Shown here: one piece after another, positions 1-9,279 of the stretch | Numbering within the stretch: the stretch's first letter is position 1 | Layout of the letters: each line of letters starts with the position of its first letter | Assembly: GCF_000429645.1 (NCBI RefSeq) | Contig: NZ_KE386933.1 | Coordinates: forward strand, 248,001 to 312,000 | Direction: 5' to 3' | Length of the DNA stretch: 64,000 bases | Origin: Niveispirillum irakense DSM 11586 | Lineage (GTDB): Bacteria; Pseudomonadota; Alphaproteobacteria; Azospirillales; Azospirillaceae | Program-made: the position numbers and the translations under genes | The notes under the pieces: generated by a model | What the model was told of the DNA's origin: nothing | Seen by the model: the letters and a program-made list of their open reading frames with translations, nothing else | Database searches by the model: none

Positions 1-335
1 CGCAGGAGGTTACGCTCCAGCAGGTCATCCCGTTCGCGGCACCGGAAGTGTCGAACGATGCGGGTGAGGTCGCCGGCCGGTCGGTTTACGAGTTTGAACC
101 GACCGAAGAAGCGATCCTGACCGACCTGCTGCCGCGTAATCTTGCCATCCAGGTCTATTCCGCCCTGTTGGAGAGCGCAGCCTCCTTCTTCGGCGCGCAG
201 ATGACCGCGATGGACAGTGCCACGCGCAATGCCGGCGAAATGATCAAGAAGTACACGCTGATCTACAACCGTACCCGCCAGGCCTCGATCACCAAGGAGT
301 TGATCGAGATCATTTCCGGCGCGGAAGCGGTTTAA
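1..335 (+). CDS. atpG: ATP synthase F1 gamma subunit, C-terminal part (cut by window edge)
   Basis: This is the last ~110 codons of the gamma subunit, the rotor shaft of F1. The frame is open from base 3 and ends in TAA at 333-335; the true start lies left of the window. The C-terminal helix is recognisable from its conserved stretch '[24 protein letters not shown]' region (roughly bases 174-248), which is typical of gamma subunits, followed by the '[16 protein letters not shown]' helix. A GTG at 48 is internal and not a start. It sits 51 bases upstream of atpD in the standard F1 order (gamma, beta, epsilon). Confidence 0.97.
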   Translation, partial: QEVTLQQVIPFAAPEVSNDAGEVAGRSVYEFEPTEEAILTDLLPRNLAIQVYSALLESAASFFGAQMTAMDSATRNAGEMIKKYTLIYNRTRQASITKELIEIISGAEAV

Positions 336-359
336 GGTCTGTTCCAAGACGAAGTCTAG

Positions 360-1826
<1,467 letters not shown>

Positions 1827-1880
1827 GGTCCGTCATTCGGAAAGCCCTTCCGCCGCTTGCCGGTGGAAGGGTGATCCACA

Positions 1881-1902
1881 GGAGGGGGCAGCCCCTCCTT
1901 TT
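1881..1902 (+). terminator. Terminator-like hairpin between atpD and atpC
   Basis: A 7-bp all-strong stem (GGAGGGG at 1881-1887, CCCCTCC at 1892-1898) with a 4-base loop is followed directly by TTTT. It sits inside the F1 operon, 22 bases before the atpC ATG. As an intrinsic terminator it would be weak because the T run is short, so partial read-through is expected. It may lower epsilon output relative to beta. Confidence 0.5.
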
Positions 1903-1924
1903 CGGTATTTTCAAGGTGTGAGCC

Positions 1925-2353
1925 ATGGCCGACAAGGTTGAATTCGAGCTGGTATCGCCGGAGAAGCTGCTGGTTTCGCAGCCGGTGACCATGGTGGTGG
2001 TGCCGGGGGCCGAGGGTTTCCTGGGTGTGCTGCCGGGCCATGCGCCGATGATCGTCACCGTCAAGCCGGGTGTCATCGACATCTATGCCAATGACATGAC
2101 GACCATCACCCAGCGCATCTTCGTCGCCGGGGGTTTCTGCGAGATCACCGGTGGCCGCGTGACGGTCCTGGCTGAAGAGGCATCCGATCTGGCGGCGCTG
2201 AAGTCGCTGGACCGCGCCGGCCTGGAAAAGGATCTGGCCGATCTGAACGAGGATCTGGCCGACGCCAAGACCGAAACGGAACGCCATCTGATTGAGCAGA
2301 AGCTGGGCATCGTTCTGGCCAAGCTGAATGCCCAGGGCGAAACCCTGCATTGA
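1925..2353 (+). CDS. atpC: ATP synthase F1 epsilon subunit
   Basis: Epsilon subunit (142 aa), which joins gamma to the c-ring and can inhibit ATP hydrolysis. The N-terminal beta-sandwich is clear: the FELVSPEKLL opening, the 'VPGAEGFLGVLPGHAPMI' loop at about residues 27-44 and 'FVAGGFCEITGGRVTVLAEEA' around 65-85. The C-terminal helical hairpin (about 95-142) is present but short. The ATG at 1925 has an AAGG-type ribosome site just upstream. It is the last gene of the F1 operon; a strong terminator follows 60 bases after the stop. Confidence 0.98.
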   Translation: MADKVEFELVSPEKLLVSQPVTMVVVPGAEGFLGVLPGHAPMIVTVKPGVIDIYANDMTTITQRIFVAGGFCEITGGRVTVLAEEASDLAALKSLDRAGLEKDLADLNEDLADAKTETERHLIEQKLGIVLAKLNAQGETLH

Positions 2354-2412
2354 TCAATAGCGGTGAGGCGTAACAATTCTGTCACGTCTTGTCGTTTTTG
2401 AGAGCGATTATC

Positions 2413-2446
2413 ACGGGGGCGCTTGGCGCCCCCGTTGCTTTTTTGG
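2413..2446 (+). terminator. Rho-independent terminator of the F1 ATP synthase operon
   Basis: A perfect 10-bp stem (ACGGGGGCGC at 2413-2422, GCGCCCCCGT at 2426-2435) with a TTG loop is followed by TGCTTTTTT. It ends transcription after atpC. It also argues against any start for the next gene upstream of about 2440. Confidence 0.92.
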
Positions 2447-2520
2447 CCCAGCTTGCCAATCTGTGCATCAACCGGCGGCATATGGGCCGGATCGCTATTG
2501 CTTCAGGAAAGTCTGCCGAT

Positions 2521-3339
2521 ATGGCGTATACGCACTGGACCATCGAAGGCCTCCCCTGGGACAAGCTGGACCTGTCGAAGGTTGATCCCGACAAGGTGAA
2601 GCTGGCCAAGGCTGCGGCGCTGGTCGAATATAACGGCCACATCTATGCCGACTATCTGTGCAACGTCTTCCGCGACGATCCGGAATTCTGCCGTATCGCC
2701 CGCGACTGGGCGGTGGAGGAAGTGCAGCATGGGGAGGCCCTGGGCACCTGGGCCGCCCGTGTCGATCCGACCTGGGACTTCCAGGCCGCTGTGCAGCGCT
2801 TCCGTGATGGCTACAAGATCGAGACGGGGGTGGAAACCTCCAAGCGCGGCAGCCGCGCCGGCGAACTGGTGAGCCGCTGCATCGTGGAGACGGGCACCTC
2901 CAGCTATTACACGGCGCTGGCCGATGATACGGAGGAGCCGGTATTCAAGCAGCTCTGCCGCCATATCGCCGCTGATGAGCTCCGCCATTACAAGCTGTTC
3001 TATGATCACTTGAAGCGCTATCTGGAGCAGGAGAAGCTGAACCGCTTCCAGCGTCTCTGGATCAGCCTGTCGCGCATCAATGAGACGGAGGACGATGAAT
3101 TGTCCTACGCCTTCTATGCCGCCAATTACTGGACCCGCCCCTATCAGCGGGAAGAGAATAACAACGAATATACCAAGCTGGCCTATTCCTATTACCAGCC
3201 CGAACATCTGGACCGGATGGTCGCCATGGTGTTCAAGGCCAGCGGGTTGAAGCCGCAGGGCTGGCTGCACGATATGGCGTCGAAATTCGCCTATAGCCGC
3301 ATGCGCAAGAAGGCGAATGACGCGGCCATGGCCGCCTGA
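2521..3339 (+). CDS. Ferritin-like di-iron protein of unknown substrate
   Basis: Predicted four-helix-bundle di-iron protein, 272 aa. The ligand pattern of the ferritin/acyl-ACP-desaturase-type superfamily is visible: Glu36, ExxH at 67-70 (EEVQH), Glu123 (VETGTSSYY), and ExxH at 153-156 (DELRH). This is two E/ExxH half-sites with the expected spacing, so an oxidase, hydroxylase or desaturase chemistry is plausible; the substrate cannot be read. I chose the ATG at 2521 because CAGGAAAG sits about 9 bases upstream and because the longer open frame runs into the atp terminator. An in-frame ATG at 2482 is possible. No membrane segment is seen. No partner genes are obvious: an unrelated phospholipase follows. 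Confidence 0.75.
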   Translation: MAYTHWTIEGLPWDKLDLSKVDPDKVKLAKAAALVEYNGHIYADYLCNVFRDDPEFCRIARDWAVEEVQHGEALGTWAARVDPTWDFQAAVQRFRDGYKIETGVETSKRGSRAGELVSRCIVETGTSSYYTALADDTEEPVFKQLCRHIAADELRHYKLFYDHLKRYLEQEKLNRFQRLWISLSRINETEDDELSYAFYAANYWTRPYQREENNNEYTKLAYSYYQPEHLDRMVAMVFKASGLKPQGWLHDMASKFAYSRMRKKANDAAMAA

Positions 3340-3446
3340 TCAGTCTCGGGAGCGGCCTGCCTTTGGCAGGCCCACCTTTGGCAGACTTGTCCGCCAAGCC
3401 CTCCATCCCCATTATTGTGCAATGCAGCAATAAAGGGCGAAGCGTG

Positions 3447-4475
3447 ATGCTGAAGAAGCTGATGGGGGGATTGACGGGGCGGGCCAAGGCAGCGGCACCC
3501 GTCGTACCTGTGCCCGCCGGCCCTGATGTCCCTCCGCCTAAGCCCAATCGCCCTACCGGCATGGCCCTGGCCCTTCAGGGCGGTGGCTCCCTGGGGGCTT
3601 TTACCTGGGGTGTGCTGGACCGTTTGCTGGACGAGCCTGACTTCGCGCCGCTGCGCCTGTCCGGGGCCAGTGCCGGGGCCGTCAATGCCACTGCTTTCGC
3701 GTGTGGCTGGGCCGCCGGTGGGGCGGCGGGGGCCCGCGATGCGCTGGAGCGGATTTGGCACCGTGTCGGGGAGTGCGGGGCCGAGTCTCTGGGCTTCTGC
3801 CCGACCTGGGCCAATAATGGTATGGTCCGGGCCGCTAACAATGCCGCGTTCCAGTTCGCAACGCGCTTTTTCTCCCCCTATGCGCTGAACCCGCTTGGGA
3901 TCAACCCGTTGCGCGACATCCTGTCGGCGGAGCTGGATTTTGACGCTTTGCGCCAGAAGGCAGCACCGCGCCTGTTCATCTCGGCCACGCGGGTGAGCGA
4001 TGGTGGTGCATGCGTTTTTTCCAACGGTCAGATCGGGCTGGATGTGCTGCTGGCATCGACCACCCTGCCGACGCTGCATCAGGCGGTGGACATTGATGGT
4101 GAAGCCTACTGGGATGGGGGGTACACCTTAAACCCACCCGTTGCCGCGCTGCTGGACGGCCCGGCGATTGGCGATATCCTGGTGGTGCAGGCCATGCCCA
4201 ACCGCACGGCCACCGTACCGCGCACCGCCACCGCCATCCGGGAGCGGCTGAACGAGATCACCTTCTCCCGCCCGCTGGAAGCGGAGATGGACCTCGTGCG
4301 GGAGAAGCTGAACCATCGCGACCGGCCCGAACGCCTGAGCCTGCTGGCAATCGACCCCGCCAGTGAAGGCATGGGGAATTTAAGCGGCCTGCGCGTGGAC
4401 CGCGATTATCTGCTGATGCTCAAAGCCCATGGCCGGGCGCAGGCTGAAAGCTGGCTGCGCAGGTCCGGGCCGTAG
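3447..4475 (+). CDS. Patatin-like phospholipase family protein
   Basis: Predicted serine acyl hydrolase with a Ser-Asp dyad, 342 aa. Visible are the glycine-rich oxyanion segment LQGGGSLGAFTWGVL (residues 43-57, the patatin GGGxxG), the nucleophile elbow GASAG with Ser75, and the DGG motif with Asp223 (YWDGGYTLNPP). A Pro-rich low-complexity stretch occupies residues 18-36 before the domain. There is no signal peptide or membrane segment, so it is probably cytoplasmic or membrane-associated from inside. The ATG at 3447 follows AAAGGG; a GTG three bases earlier is also possible. Substrate (phospholipid, lipid storage or other ester) cannot be inferred from the neighbours. Confidence 0.88.
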   Translation: MLKKLMGGLTGRAKAAAPVVPVPAGPDVPPPKPNRPTGMALALQGGGSLGAFTWGVLDRLLDEPDFAPLRLSGASAGAVNATAFACGWAAGGAAGARDALERIWHRVGECGAESLGFCPTWANNGMVRAANNAAFQFATRFFSPYALNPLGINPLRDILSAELDFDALRQKAAPRLFISATRVSDGGACVFSNGQIGLDVLLASTTLPTLHQAVDIDGEAYWDGGYTLNPPVAALLDGPAIGDILVVQAMPNRTATVPRTATAIRERLNEITFSRPLEAEMDLVREKLNHRDRPERLSLLAIDPASEGMGNLSGLRVDRDYLLMLKAHGRAQAESWLRRSGP

Positions 4476-4483
4476 CGAGCCGC

Positions 4484-5899
4484 CTATTCCAACACCTTGC
4501 CCGGATTCATGATCCCGGTCGGGTCCAGCAGGGCCTTCACCTGCCGCATCAGGTCCAGTTCCACCGGGTCTTTTGCCAGGGCCATTTCCGCTACCTTGCG
4601 GTTGCCGATGCCATGTTCGGCGCTGATGCTGCCGCCCTCTGCCAGCACCTGTTCATGGATGATGGCGGTGATGGCGTCGGCATGGGGCTTGAAATCTTCC
4701 GTCGCCATCGCAGCCGGTCGGGCGACATTGCAATGGATATTGCCGTCGCCGACATGGCCGAACGGGTAGGGGCGGATGCCGGGCATATAGGCTTCCAGAT
4801 TGGCCATCACGGTCGAAAGAAAATCCGGGATGCGGCTGATCGGCACGGACACATCGGTATGGACCGATCCGCGCACGGCCCGGCCAATCTCCGGCAGGCC
4901 CTCCCGGATCAGCCACAGGCGGCGGCGCTGGTCCTCGCTTTCCGCCAGTACGGCATCCATGACCAGACCCTGTTCCAGCGCGTCGCCCAGGATGCCTTCC
5001 AGCATGTCGCGCACGATGGTGCCGTCCAGCCCGCTGGCCACCTCCAGCAGCACATACCAGGGGCAGCGGGTGGGCAGCGGGTCATGGTCGCGACCCAGCA
5101 ATTCCCGCGCCCCGTCAATGGCGAAGCGCGGCATCAATTCGAAGGCCGACAGCATGTCGCCGGTGCCCGACCGCGCCTGGGCCAGCAGGGCCACGGCGGC
5201 GGCCGGGCTGTCCAGCCCCACCAGGGCGGTTTCCACCCGCCTGGGCTTGGGGTAGAGCTTCAGGGTGGCGGCGGTGATGATGCCCAGCGTTCCTTCCGCG
5301 CCTAAGAACAGGTGTTTCAGGTCGTAGCCGGTATTGTCCTTGCGCAGGCGGCGCAGCCCGTTCCACACCCGCCCATCGGGCAGCACCACTTCCAGCCCCA
5401 GCACCAGATCGCGGGCATTGCCATAGCGCAGGGTCAGGATGCCGCCGGCATTGGTGGAGAGATTACCCCCCAGCATGCAGCTTCCCTCTGCCCCCAGTGA
5501 CAGGGGGAAATAGCGGTCGGCGCCGCTGGCGGCCTGCTGGATTTCGGCCAGGATGCAGCCGGCCTCCACCGTCACGGTGTAATCGGCGGCGTCCAGGTCG
5601 CGGATACGATTCAGGCGGCTGAGATTGAGCAGGATGGCGCCCGTTCCGGCCACCGCCACCGTGCCGCCGACCAGCCCGGTATTGCCGCCCTGGGGGATCA
5701 GGGGCAGGGCGTTTTCCCGTGCCAGGGTGACGATGGCGGCCACCTCTTCCACCGTCCCAGGCTTCAGCACGGCGACCGGGTGGCTCTGCTGGATTTGCCG
5801 CTGGTCCTGGGCGAAGGGGGCGATGGCATCCGCCTCCGTCAGCACATGGGCAGCACCGATCAGGGAACGCAAACGGTCAAGCAGATCAGGGGAGAGCAT
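4484..5899 (-). CDS. FAD-linked oxidoreductase, D-2-hydroxyacid dehydrogenase type
   Basis: 471-aa flavoprotein of the VAO/PCMH family. The N-terminal FAD-binding PCMH domain shows the PQGGNTGLVGG loop and TNAGGILTLRYGNARDLVLG. The C-terminal FAD-oxidase domain has YPFGHVGDGNIHCNV and the terminal EHGIGNRK motif. These fit D-lactate, glycolate (GlcD) or D-2-hydroxyglutarate dehydrogenases; as a stand-alone gene without glcE/glcF, a D-2-hydroxyglutarate or D-lactate type is more likely (inference). I start it at the ATG at 5899 (MLSPDLLDRLR) with GAGAAG upstream rather than the longer open frame. It converges on the patatin gene, with only 8 bases between the two stops. Confidence 0.88.
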   Translation of the reverse strand: MLSPDLLDRLRSLIGAAHVLTEADAIAPFAQDQRQIQQSHPVAVLKPGTVEEVAAIVTLARENALPLIPQGGNTGLVGGTVAVAGTGAILLNLSRLNRIRDLDAADYTVTVEAGCILAEIQQAASGADRYFPLSLGAEGSCMLGGNLSTNAGGILTLRYGNARDLVLGLEVVLPDGRVWNGLRRLRKDNTGYDLKHLFLGAEGTLGIITAATLKLYPKPRRVETALVGLDSPAAAVALLAQARSGTGDMLSAFELMPRFAIDGARELLGRDHDPLPTRCPWYVLLEVASGLDGTIVRDMLEGILGDALEQGLVMDAVLAESEDQRRRLWLIREGLPEIGRAVRGSVHTDVSVPISRIPDFLSTVMANLEAYMPGIRPYPFGHVGDGNIHCNVARPAAMATEDFKPHADAITAIIHEQVLAEGGSISAEHGIGNRKVAEMALAKDPVELDLMRQVKALLDPTGIMNPGKVLE

Positions 5900-6069
5900 G
5901 GCGCTTCTCTCTGGCTGGATAGGGCGGGCACGGCTGTCCAGGCTACCCCAGCTGGTGCCGGGTGCAAATGGTGTCCCGGCATGGCGGCTGCCGCAAATCA
6001 TCCCTGGCGCGCGCCATTGCCGATGAAGCACCTTTGCTGCCAAAATTCTGGCTAAAAGGTAGAAAAGCG

Positions 6070-6621
6070 ATGGGCAAGGCGCTGCTGATCATTGATGTAC
6101 AGAATAATATCCTGTTGGGCACGGACCCGCGCGGGGTGGAGACGCTGGCGGCCCTGGATGCCATGGTGCATCGCCTTGCTGCCCTGGCCGATCAGGCCCG
6201 CGCCCAGGGCCTGCCGGTCATCCATGTGCAGCATGATGGCGAACCGGGGCACCGGCTGGAAAAAGGCAGCGAGGGCTGGAAGATCAGGGCCGAACTGGGG
6301 CCGGCAGCGGGGGAGCCGGTTTTCAACAAAAGCGCCTGCGACGCTTTTCTCGGCACCGGGCTTGCGCAGCACCTCCGCGAGCAGGGCATTGACCATCTGG
6401 TGGTCGGCGGCTGCATGACGCCCTATTGCATTGATACCAGCGTGCGCAGCGCCGTGGCCCATGGCTTCGATGTGACGCTGCTGGAAGATGGGCACATGAC
6501 CTGCGATATCGGCGCGCTGACTTTTGAGCAGATCATCGCCCACCATAACCGTGTGCTGCATTGGTTTGATGCCGGCCCGCGCAAGGCCATGGTGAAGCCG
6601 ACGGCGGAAGCCTTGGCCTGA
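6070..6621 (+). CDS. Isochorismatase-family cysteine hydrolase
   Basis: 183-aa hydrolase of the isochorismatase/nicotinamidase fold. The expected triad can be seen: Asp9 in LLIIDVQNN, a Lys in the FNKSACDAF stretch, and Cys115 in VVGGCMTPYCIDTSVRSA, preceded by the usual cis-peptide region. The substrate is not readable; nicotinamide, isochorismate, ureidoacrylate and N-carbamoyl compounds are all handled by this fold. The start at 6070 has AAAGG 10-15 bases upstream and gives the normal N-terminus. It lies divergent from the FAD oxidoreductase and converges on sua5. Confidence 0.88.
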   Translation: MGKALLIIDVQNNILLGTDPRGVETLAALDAMVHRLAALADQARAQGLPVIHVQHDGEPGHRLEKGSEGWKIRAELGPAAGEPVFNKSACDAFLGTGLAQHLREQGIDHLVVGGCMTPYCIDTSVRSAVAHGFDVTLLEDGHMTCDIGALTFEQIIAHHNRVLHWFDAGPRKAMVKPTAEALA

Positions 6622-6628
6622 ACCCGGC

Positions 6629-7699
6629 TTACCGTGGGGCGGCGGCCCGGCGCAGCCGGTCATTGATGGCGGCGCCCAAGCCCTGTTCCGGCACCGGCAT
6701 CACGGCGATACCGGACAGGCCGGGCCGGTCCAGCGCCCGCAACATGGCGAACAGGTTGGAAGCCGCTTCCGCCAGATCGCCCTTGGGTGACAGGTTCATC
6801 CGCATGGCCCCGCCCCGCAGGAAGGCATCCGGCCCAAAGGCCAGCAATGCCTCGTCTTCCGCGACGCTGGTGGCACCCAGCCGCACGGGCAGGCCGGGGG
6901 CGTAATGGCTGGTCATCATGCCCGGCGCCTTGATGCCATCCTTGGCCCCGGCGACATCCACAGGACCCAGTACGGATTCCAACTCTTCCTTCGTGACCGA
7001 TCCGGGGCGCAGCAGCAGCGGCACGGGGCCGGTCAGGTCCAGCACGGTTGATTCCACGCCGATGCCGCAGCGCCCGGCGGCGACGATCAGTTTCAGCCGC
7101 GCGCCCCCGCCTTCGGGAAATTCTTCTGCCACATGCAGCGGGCTGGTCGGGCTGACATGGCCGGACCGGTTGGCGCTGGGGGCCGCCACGGGCCGCCCGG
7201 ATGCCGCCAGCAGGGCACGCGCCACAGGGTGGGCGGGGCTGCGCACCGCCACCGTATCCATGCCGGCACTGACCAGCAGCGACAGGGGCGCATCGGCCCG
7301 GCGCGGCAGGACCAGCGTCAAGGGGCCGGGCCAGTAAAACTCAATCAGGCGGCGCGCGCGCTCATCCAGATGGACCAGCGGTTCGGCTGCCGCCTCATCC
7401 AGCACATGCACGATCAAGGGGTTGAAGTTGGGGCGGCCCTTGGCGGCGAAGATGGCGGCCACGGCCTGGTCGCTGCCGGCATCGCCGCCCAGCCCATAGA
7501 CCGTTTCCGTGGGGAAGGCGACCAGATGGCCATCCGCCAGCACCTGTGCTGCCTGCGTGAAGGTGGCGGGGCTGGCCGTGGCCACGGCGGGGCGGTCGGG
7601 ATGGGGTGGGGCCGTCTCTGCCACCGGGGCCGCCGCTTCGCCCCCATGCCCGTGATGATGGCTGGGATCGTCACAGCAATGGGAATGATCGTGGGGCAC
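6629..7699 (-). CDS. sua5: L-threonylcarbamoyladenylate synthase (Sua5 type) with His-rich N-terminus
   Basis: Makes threonylcarbamoyl-AMP from threonine, bicarbonate and ATP for the t6A37 modification of ANN-decoding tRNAs. It is the long Sua5 form (356 aa): YrdC domain at about 45-235 (AFPTETVYGLGGDA, KGRPNFNPLIVHV, APSANRSGHVSPTSP, GRCGIGVESTVLDL, LLRPGSVT) and the Sua5 C-terminal domain from about 255 (PGMMTSHYAPGLPVRL). The first 20 residues are an unusual His/Cys-rich extension containing seven His and two Cys. ATG at 7699. An internal start near residue 45 would remove the extension, so it needs experimental support. Confidence 0.93.
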   Translation of the reverse strand: MPHDHSHCCDDPSHHHGHGGEAAAPVAETAPPHPDRPAVATASPATFTQAAQVLADGHLVAFPTETVYGLGGDAGSDQAVAAIFAAKGRPNFNPLIVHVLDEAAAEPLVHLDERARRLIEFYWPGPLTLVLPRRADAPLSLLVSAGMDTVAVRSPAHPVARALLAASGRPVAAPSANRSGHVSPTSPLHVAEEFPEGGGARLKLIVAAGRCGIGVESTVLDLTGPVPLLLRPGSVTKEELESVLGPVDVAGAKDGIKAPGMMTSHYAPGLPVRLGATSVAEDEALLAFGPDAFLRGGAMRMNLSPKGDLAEAASNLFAMLRALDRPGLSGIAVMPVPEQGLGAAINDRLRRAAAPR

Positions 7700-7822
7700 G
7701 TCCGCTATCCTTCGCGCGAAGCCTTTAAGGGTTCAGGTGCCCAAGATAGGGGCCGGGGCCGGCGGGAACACGGGCAAATCACGCAGGGGCGCCATCTGCC
7801 CACAGGTCCCGGCTTTTCCCGG

Positions 7823-8251
7823 TCAGGCCACGCCCGGCTTCAGGGAGAAGACGATGCCCCAACCGTCCGGATCTTCAAAACAGACAGCACGCTCGCGCCA
7901 ATAGGGATTATCCGGTGGCACAGGCTGGCCGCCGCGCGCAATCACCGCCTCGCGCACCTTTTCCAGTGCTGCCCGGTCATCGACATACAGCACCAGCAGA
8001 TTGTCGCGTGAAGGGGCGGGGCAGGGGCTCCCATCGCGATGCTGGGTGAATTCCAGATGGGTATCAATGCCGGGCAGGCCGATCAGCACCCCGTCATAGC
8101 CATGATGGTTGCCGCCCTCATCCTTCCAGCCGCCCAGCACGGGCAGGCCCAGAATATCCCGGTAAAAACCGATCAGCGCGTCCATCTTGTCGGTCGGGCG
8201 TGCCACGCGCAACCGGGTGATGGGCAGGTGATCGGGCCATTGTGTCGCCAT
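7823..8251 (-). CDS. VOC-superfamily (glyoxalase/bleomycin-resistance fold) protein
   Basis: 142-aa single vicinal-oxygen-chelate protein. Paired beta-alpha-beta-beta-beta modules are suggested by ITRLRVARPTDKMDALIGFYRDILGLPVLGGW at the N-terminus and the terminal VCFEDPDGWGIVFSLKPG strand, with a candidate metal His/Glu in HLEFTQH and a Glu in CFEDPDG. Function (dioxygenase, isomerase, resistance or binding protein) cannot be assigned. I prefer ATG at 8251 (MATQWPDHL) over a start 12 codons earlier. It is divergent from the parA-like gene. Confidence 0.82.
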   Translation of the reverse strand: MATQWPDHLPITRLRVARPTDKMDALIGFYRDILGLPVLGGWKDEGGNHHGYDGVLIGLPGIDTHLEFTQHRDGSPCPAPSRDNLLVLYVDDRAALEKVREAVIARGGQPVPPDNPYWRERAVCFEDPDGWGIVFSLKPGVA

Positions 8252-8367
8252 TTCGGATGATCCTATCGGTTTTGTGCAGCGCAACACTTGCCGCCCCTGC
8301 GGGCTGGGGGCACACTGTCCCCGATAGCAGAACCGTTGAACAATCTGCGAAATCAGGGGGAAATGCC

Positions 8368-9012
8368 ATGGCAGGTCGCACCGTCACCATTGCACAGCAG
8401 AAAGGCGGCGCCGGCAAGACCACCCTGGCCATCCATCTGGGGCTGGCCTGGGCGGCGGCTGGCCGGTCTGTGGCGCTGGTGGATATCGATCCGCAAGGCT
8501 CGCTCAGCTACTGGCATGCCCAGCGGGTGGCGATGCGGCCGGATGCGGCTTTGACCGTCACCCACGCCCAGCTTTCCGGCTGGCGCACCCCGCGCGAGGT
8601 GGAGAAGCTGGCCCGCGACCATGATCTGGTGGTGATCGACAGCCCGCCGCATGCGGAAACCGATGCCCGTATCGCTGTGCGTGCCGCCGATCTGGTGGTG
8701 GTGCCTGTGCAGCCCAGCCCCATGGACCTGTGGGCCACGCGGCCGACGCTGGATCTGGTCAAGGCGGAAAAGCGGGCAGCATTGCTGGTGCTGAACCGGG
8801 TGCCGGCGCGTGGCCGGCTGGTGGATGCGGTGGCGGAGAAGGCGGCGGAACTGGGCGTACCCCTGGCCGAAGCCCATCTGGGCAACCGTATCGGCTTTGC
8901 CGCCGCCCTGATGGAAGGGGCGGGGCTGATGGAAACCGAGCCAAGGTCACGCGGGGTGGAAGAACTGGACGCGCTGGCGGCGGAAATTCTGGCCCGGCTG
9001 GATGGGGCATAA
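8368..9012 (+). CDS. Orphan ParA-family ATPase
   Basis: 214-aa P-loop ATPase of the ParA/MinD class. A deviant Walker A is at residues 12-18 (KGGAGKT, with the signature first Lys), switch I/Walker A' region at VDIDPQGSLSYW, and switch II at VVIDSPPHAETD. No ParB gene or parS-like cluster is beside it, so it is more likely to position a cytoplasmic or membrane cargo than to act in chromosome segregation (inference). ATG at 8368 is preceded by GGGGGAAA. It stands alone and ends at a strong bidirectional terminator. Confidence 0.88.
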   Translation: MAGRTVTIAQQKGGAGKTTLAIHLGLAWAAAGRSVALVDIDPQGSLSYWHAQRVAMRPDAALTVTHAQLSGWRTPREVEKLARDHDLVVIDSPPHAETDARIAVRAADLVVVPVQPSPMDLWATRPTLDLVKAEKRAALLVLNRVPARGRLVDAVAEKAAELGVPLAEAHLGNRIGFAAALMEGAGLMETEPRSRGVEELDALAAEILARLDGA

Positions 9013-9030
9013 CGGGTTAGGTGACGCGCA

Positions 9031-9068
9031 TAAAAAAGGCGCCGGTGGATCGCTCCCCCGGCGCCTTT
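9031..9068. terminator. Bidirectional terminator between parA-like gene and ybdD-like gene
   Basis: GGCGCCGG (9038-9045) pairs with CCGGCGCC (9058-9065). The stem is flanked by AAAAAA on the left and TTTT on the right, so it can end transcription from both convergent genes. Confidence 0.88.
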
Positions 9069-9085
9069 TCCGTCATGATTCGGCT

Positions 9086-9277
9086 TCAGCAGCAGCGGTT
9101 GATGCCGCTCCACCGCCGGTCCAGTTCCGACAGGTAGAACGCTTCCCGGTCCAGCGCCGGCTGGTCCGGGTGGCGTTCACGATGGCGGGTGAGATAATTC
9201 TCATACGCCGCGTCGCCGGACACTTCCCGCAGAACGGTCCAGGCCGTCTTCAGGAAGCTGGCAGGCCCCGCCATCAT
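9086..9277 (-). CDS. YbdD/YjiX family small protein, CstA partner
   Basis: 63-aa protein of the YbdD/YjiX family, which is nearly always encoded directly after cstA-type transporters. Recognisable features are WTVLREVSGDAAYENYLTRHRERHPD, an FYLSELDRRW stretch, and the terminal Cys pair. It starts 2 bases after the cstA stop on the same strand, so the two genes form one operon. Its role is probably as an accessory to the transporter; the biochemical function is not known to me. An alternative ATG is one codon downstream. Confidence 0.9.
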   Translation of the reverse strand: MMAGPASFLKTAWTVLREVSGDAAYENYLTRHRERHPDQPALDREAFYLSELDRRWSGINRCC

Positions 9278-9279
9278 GG

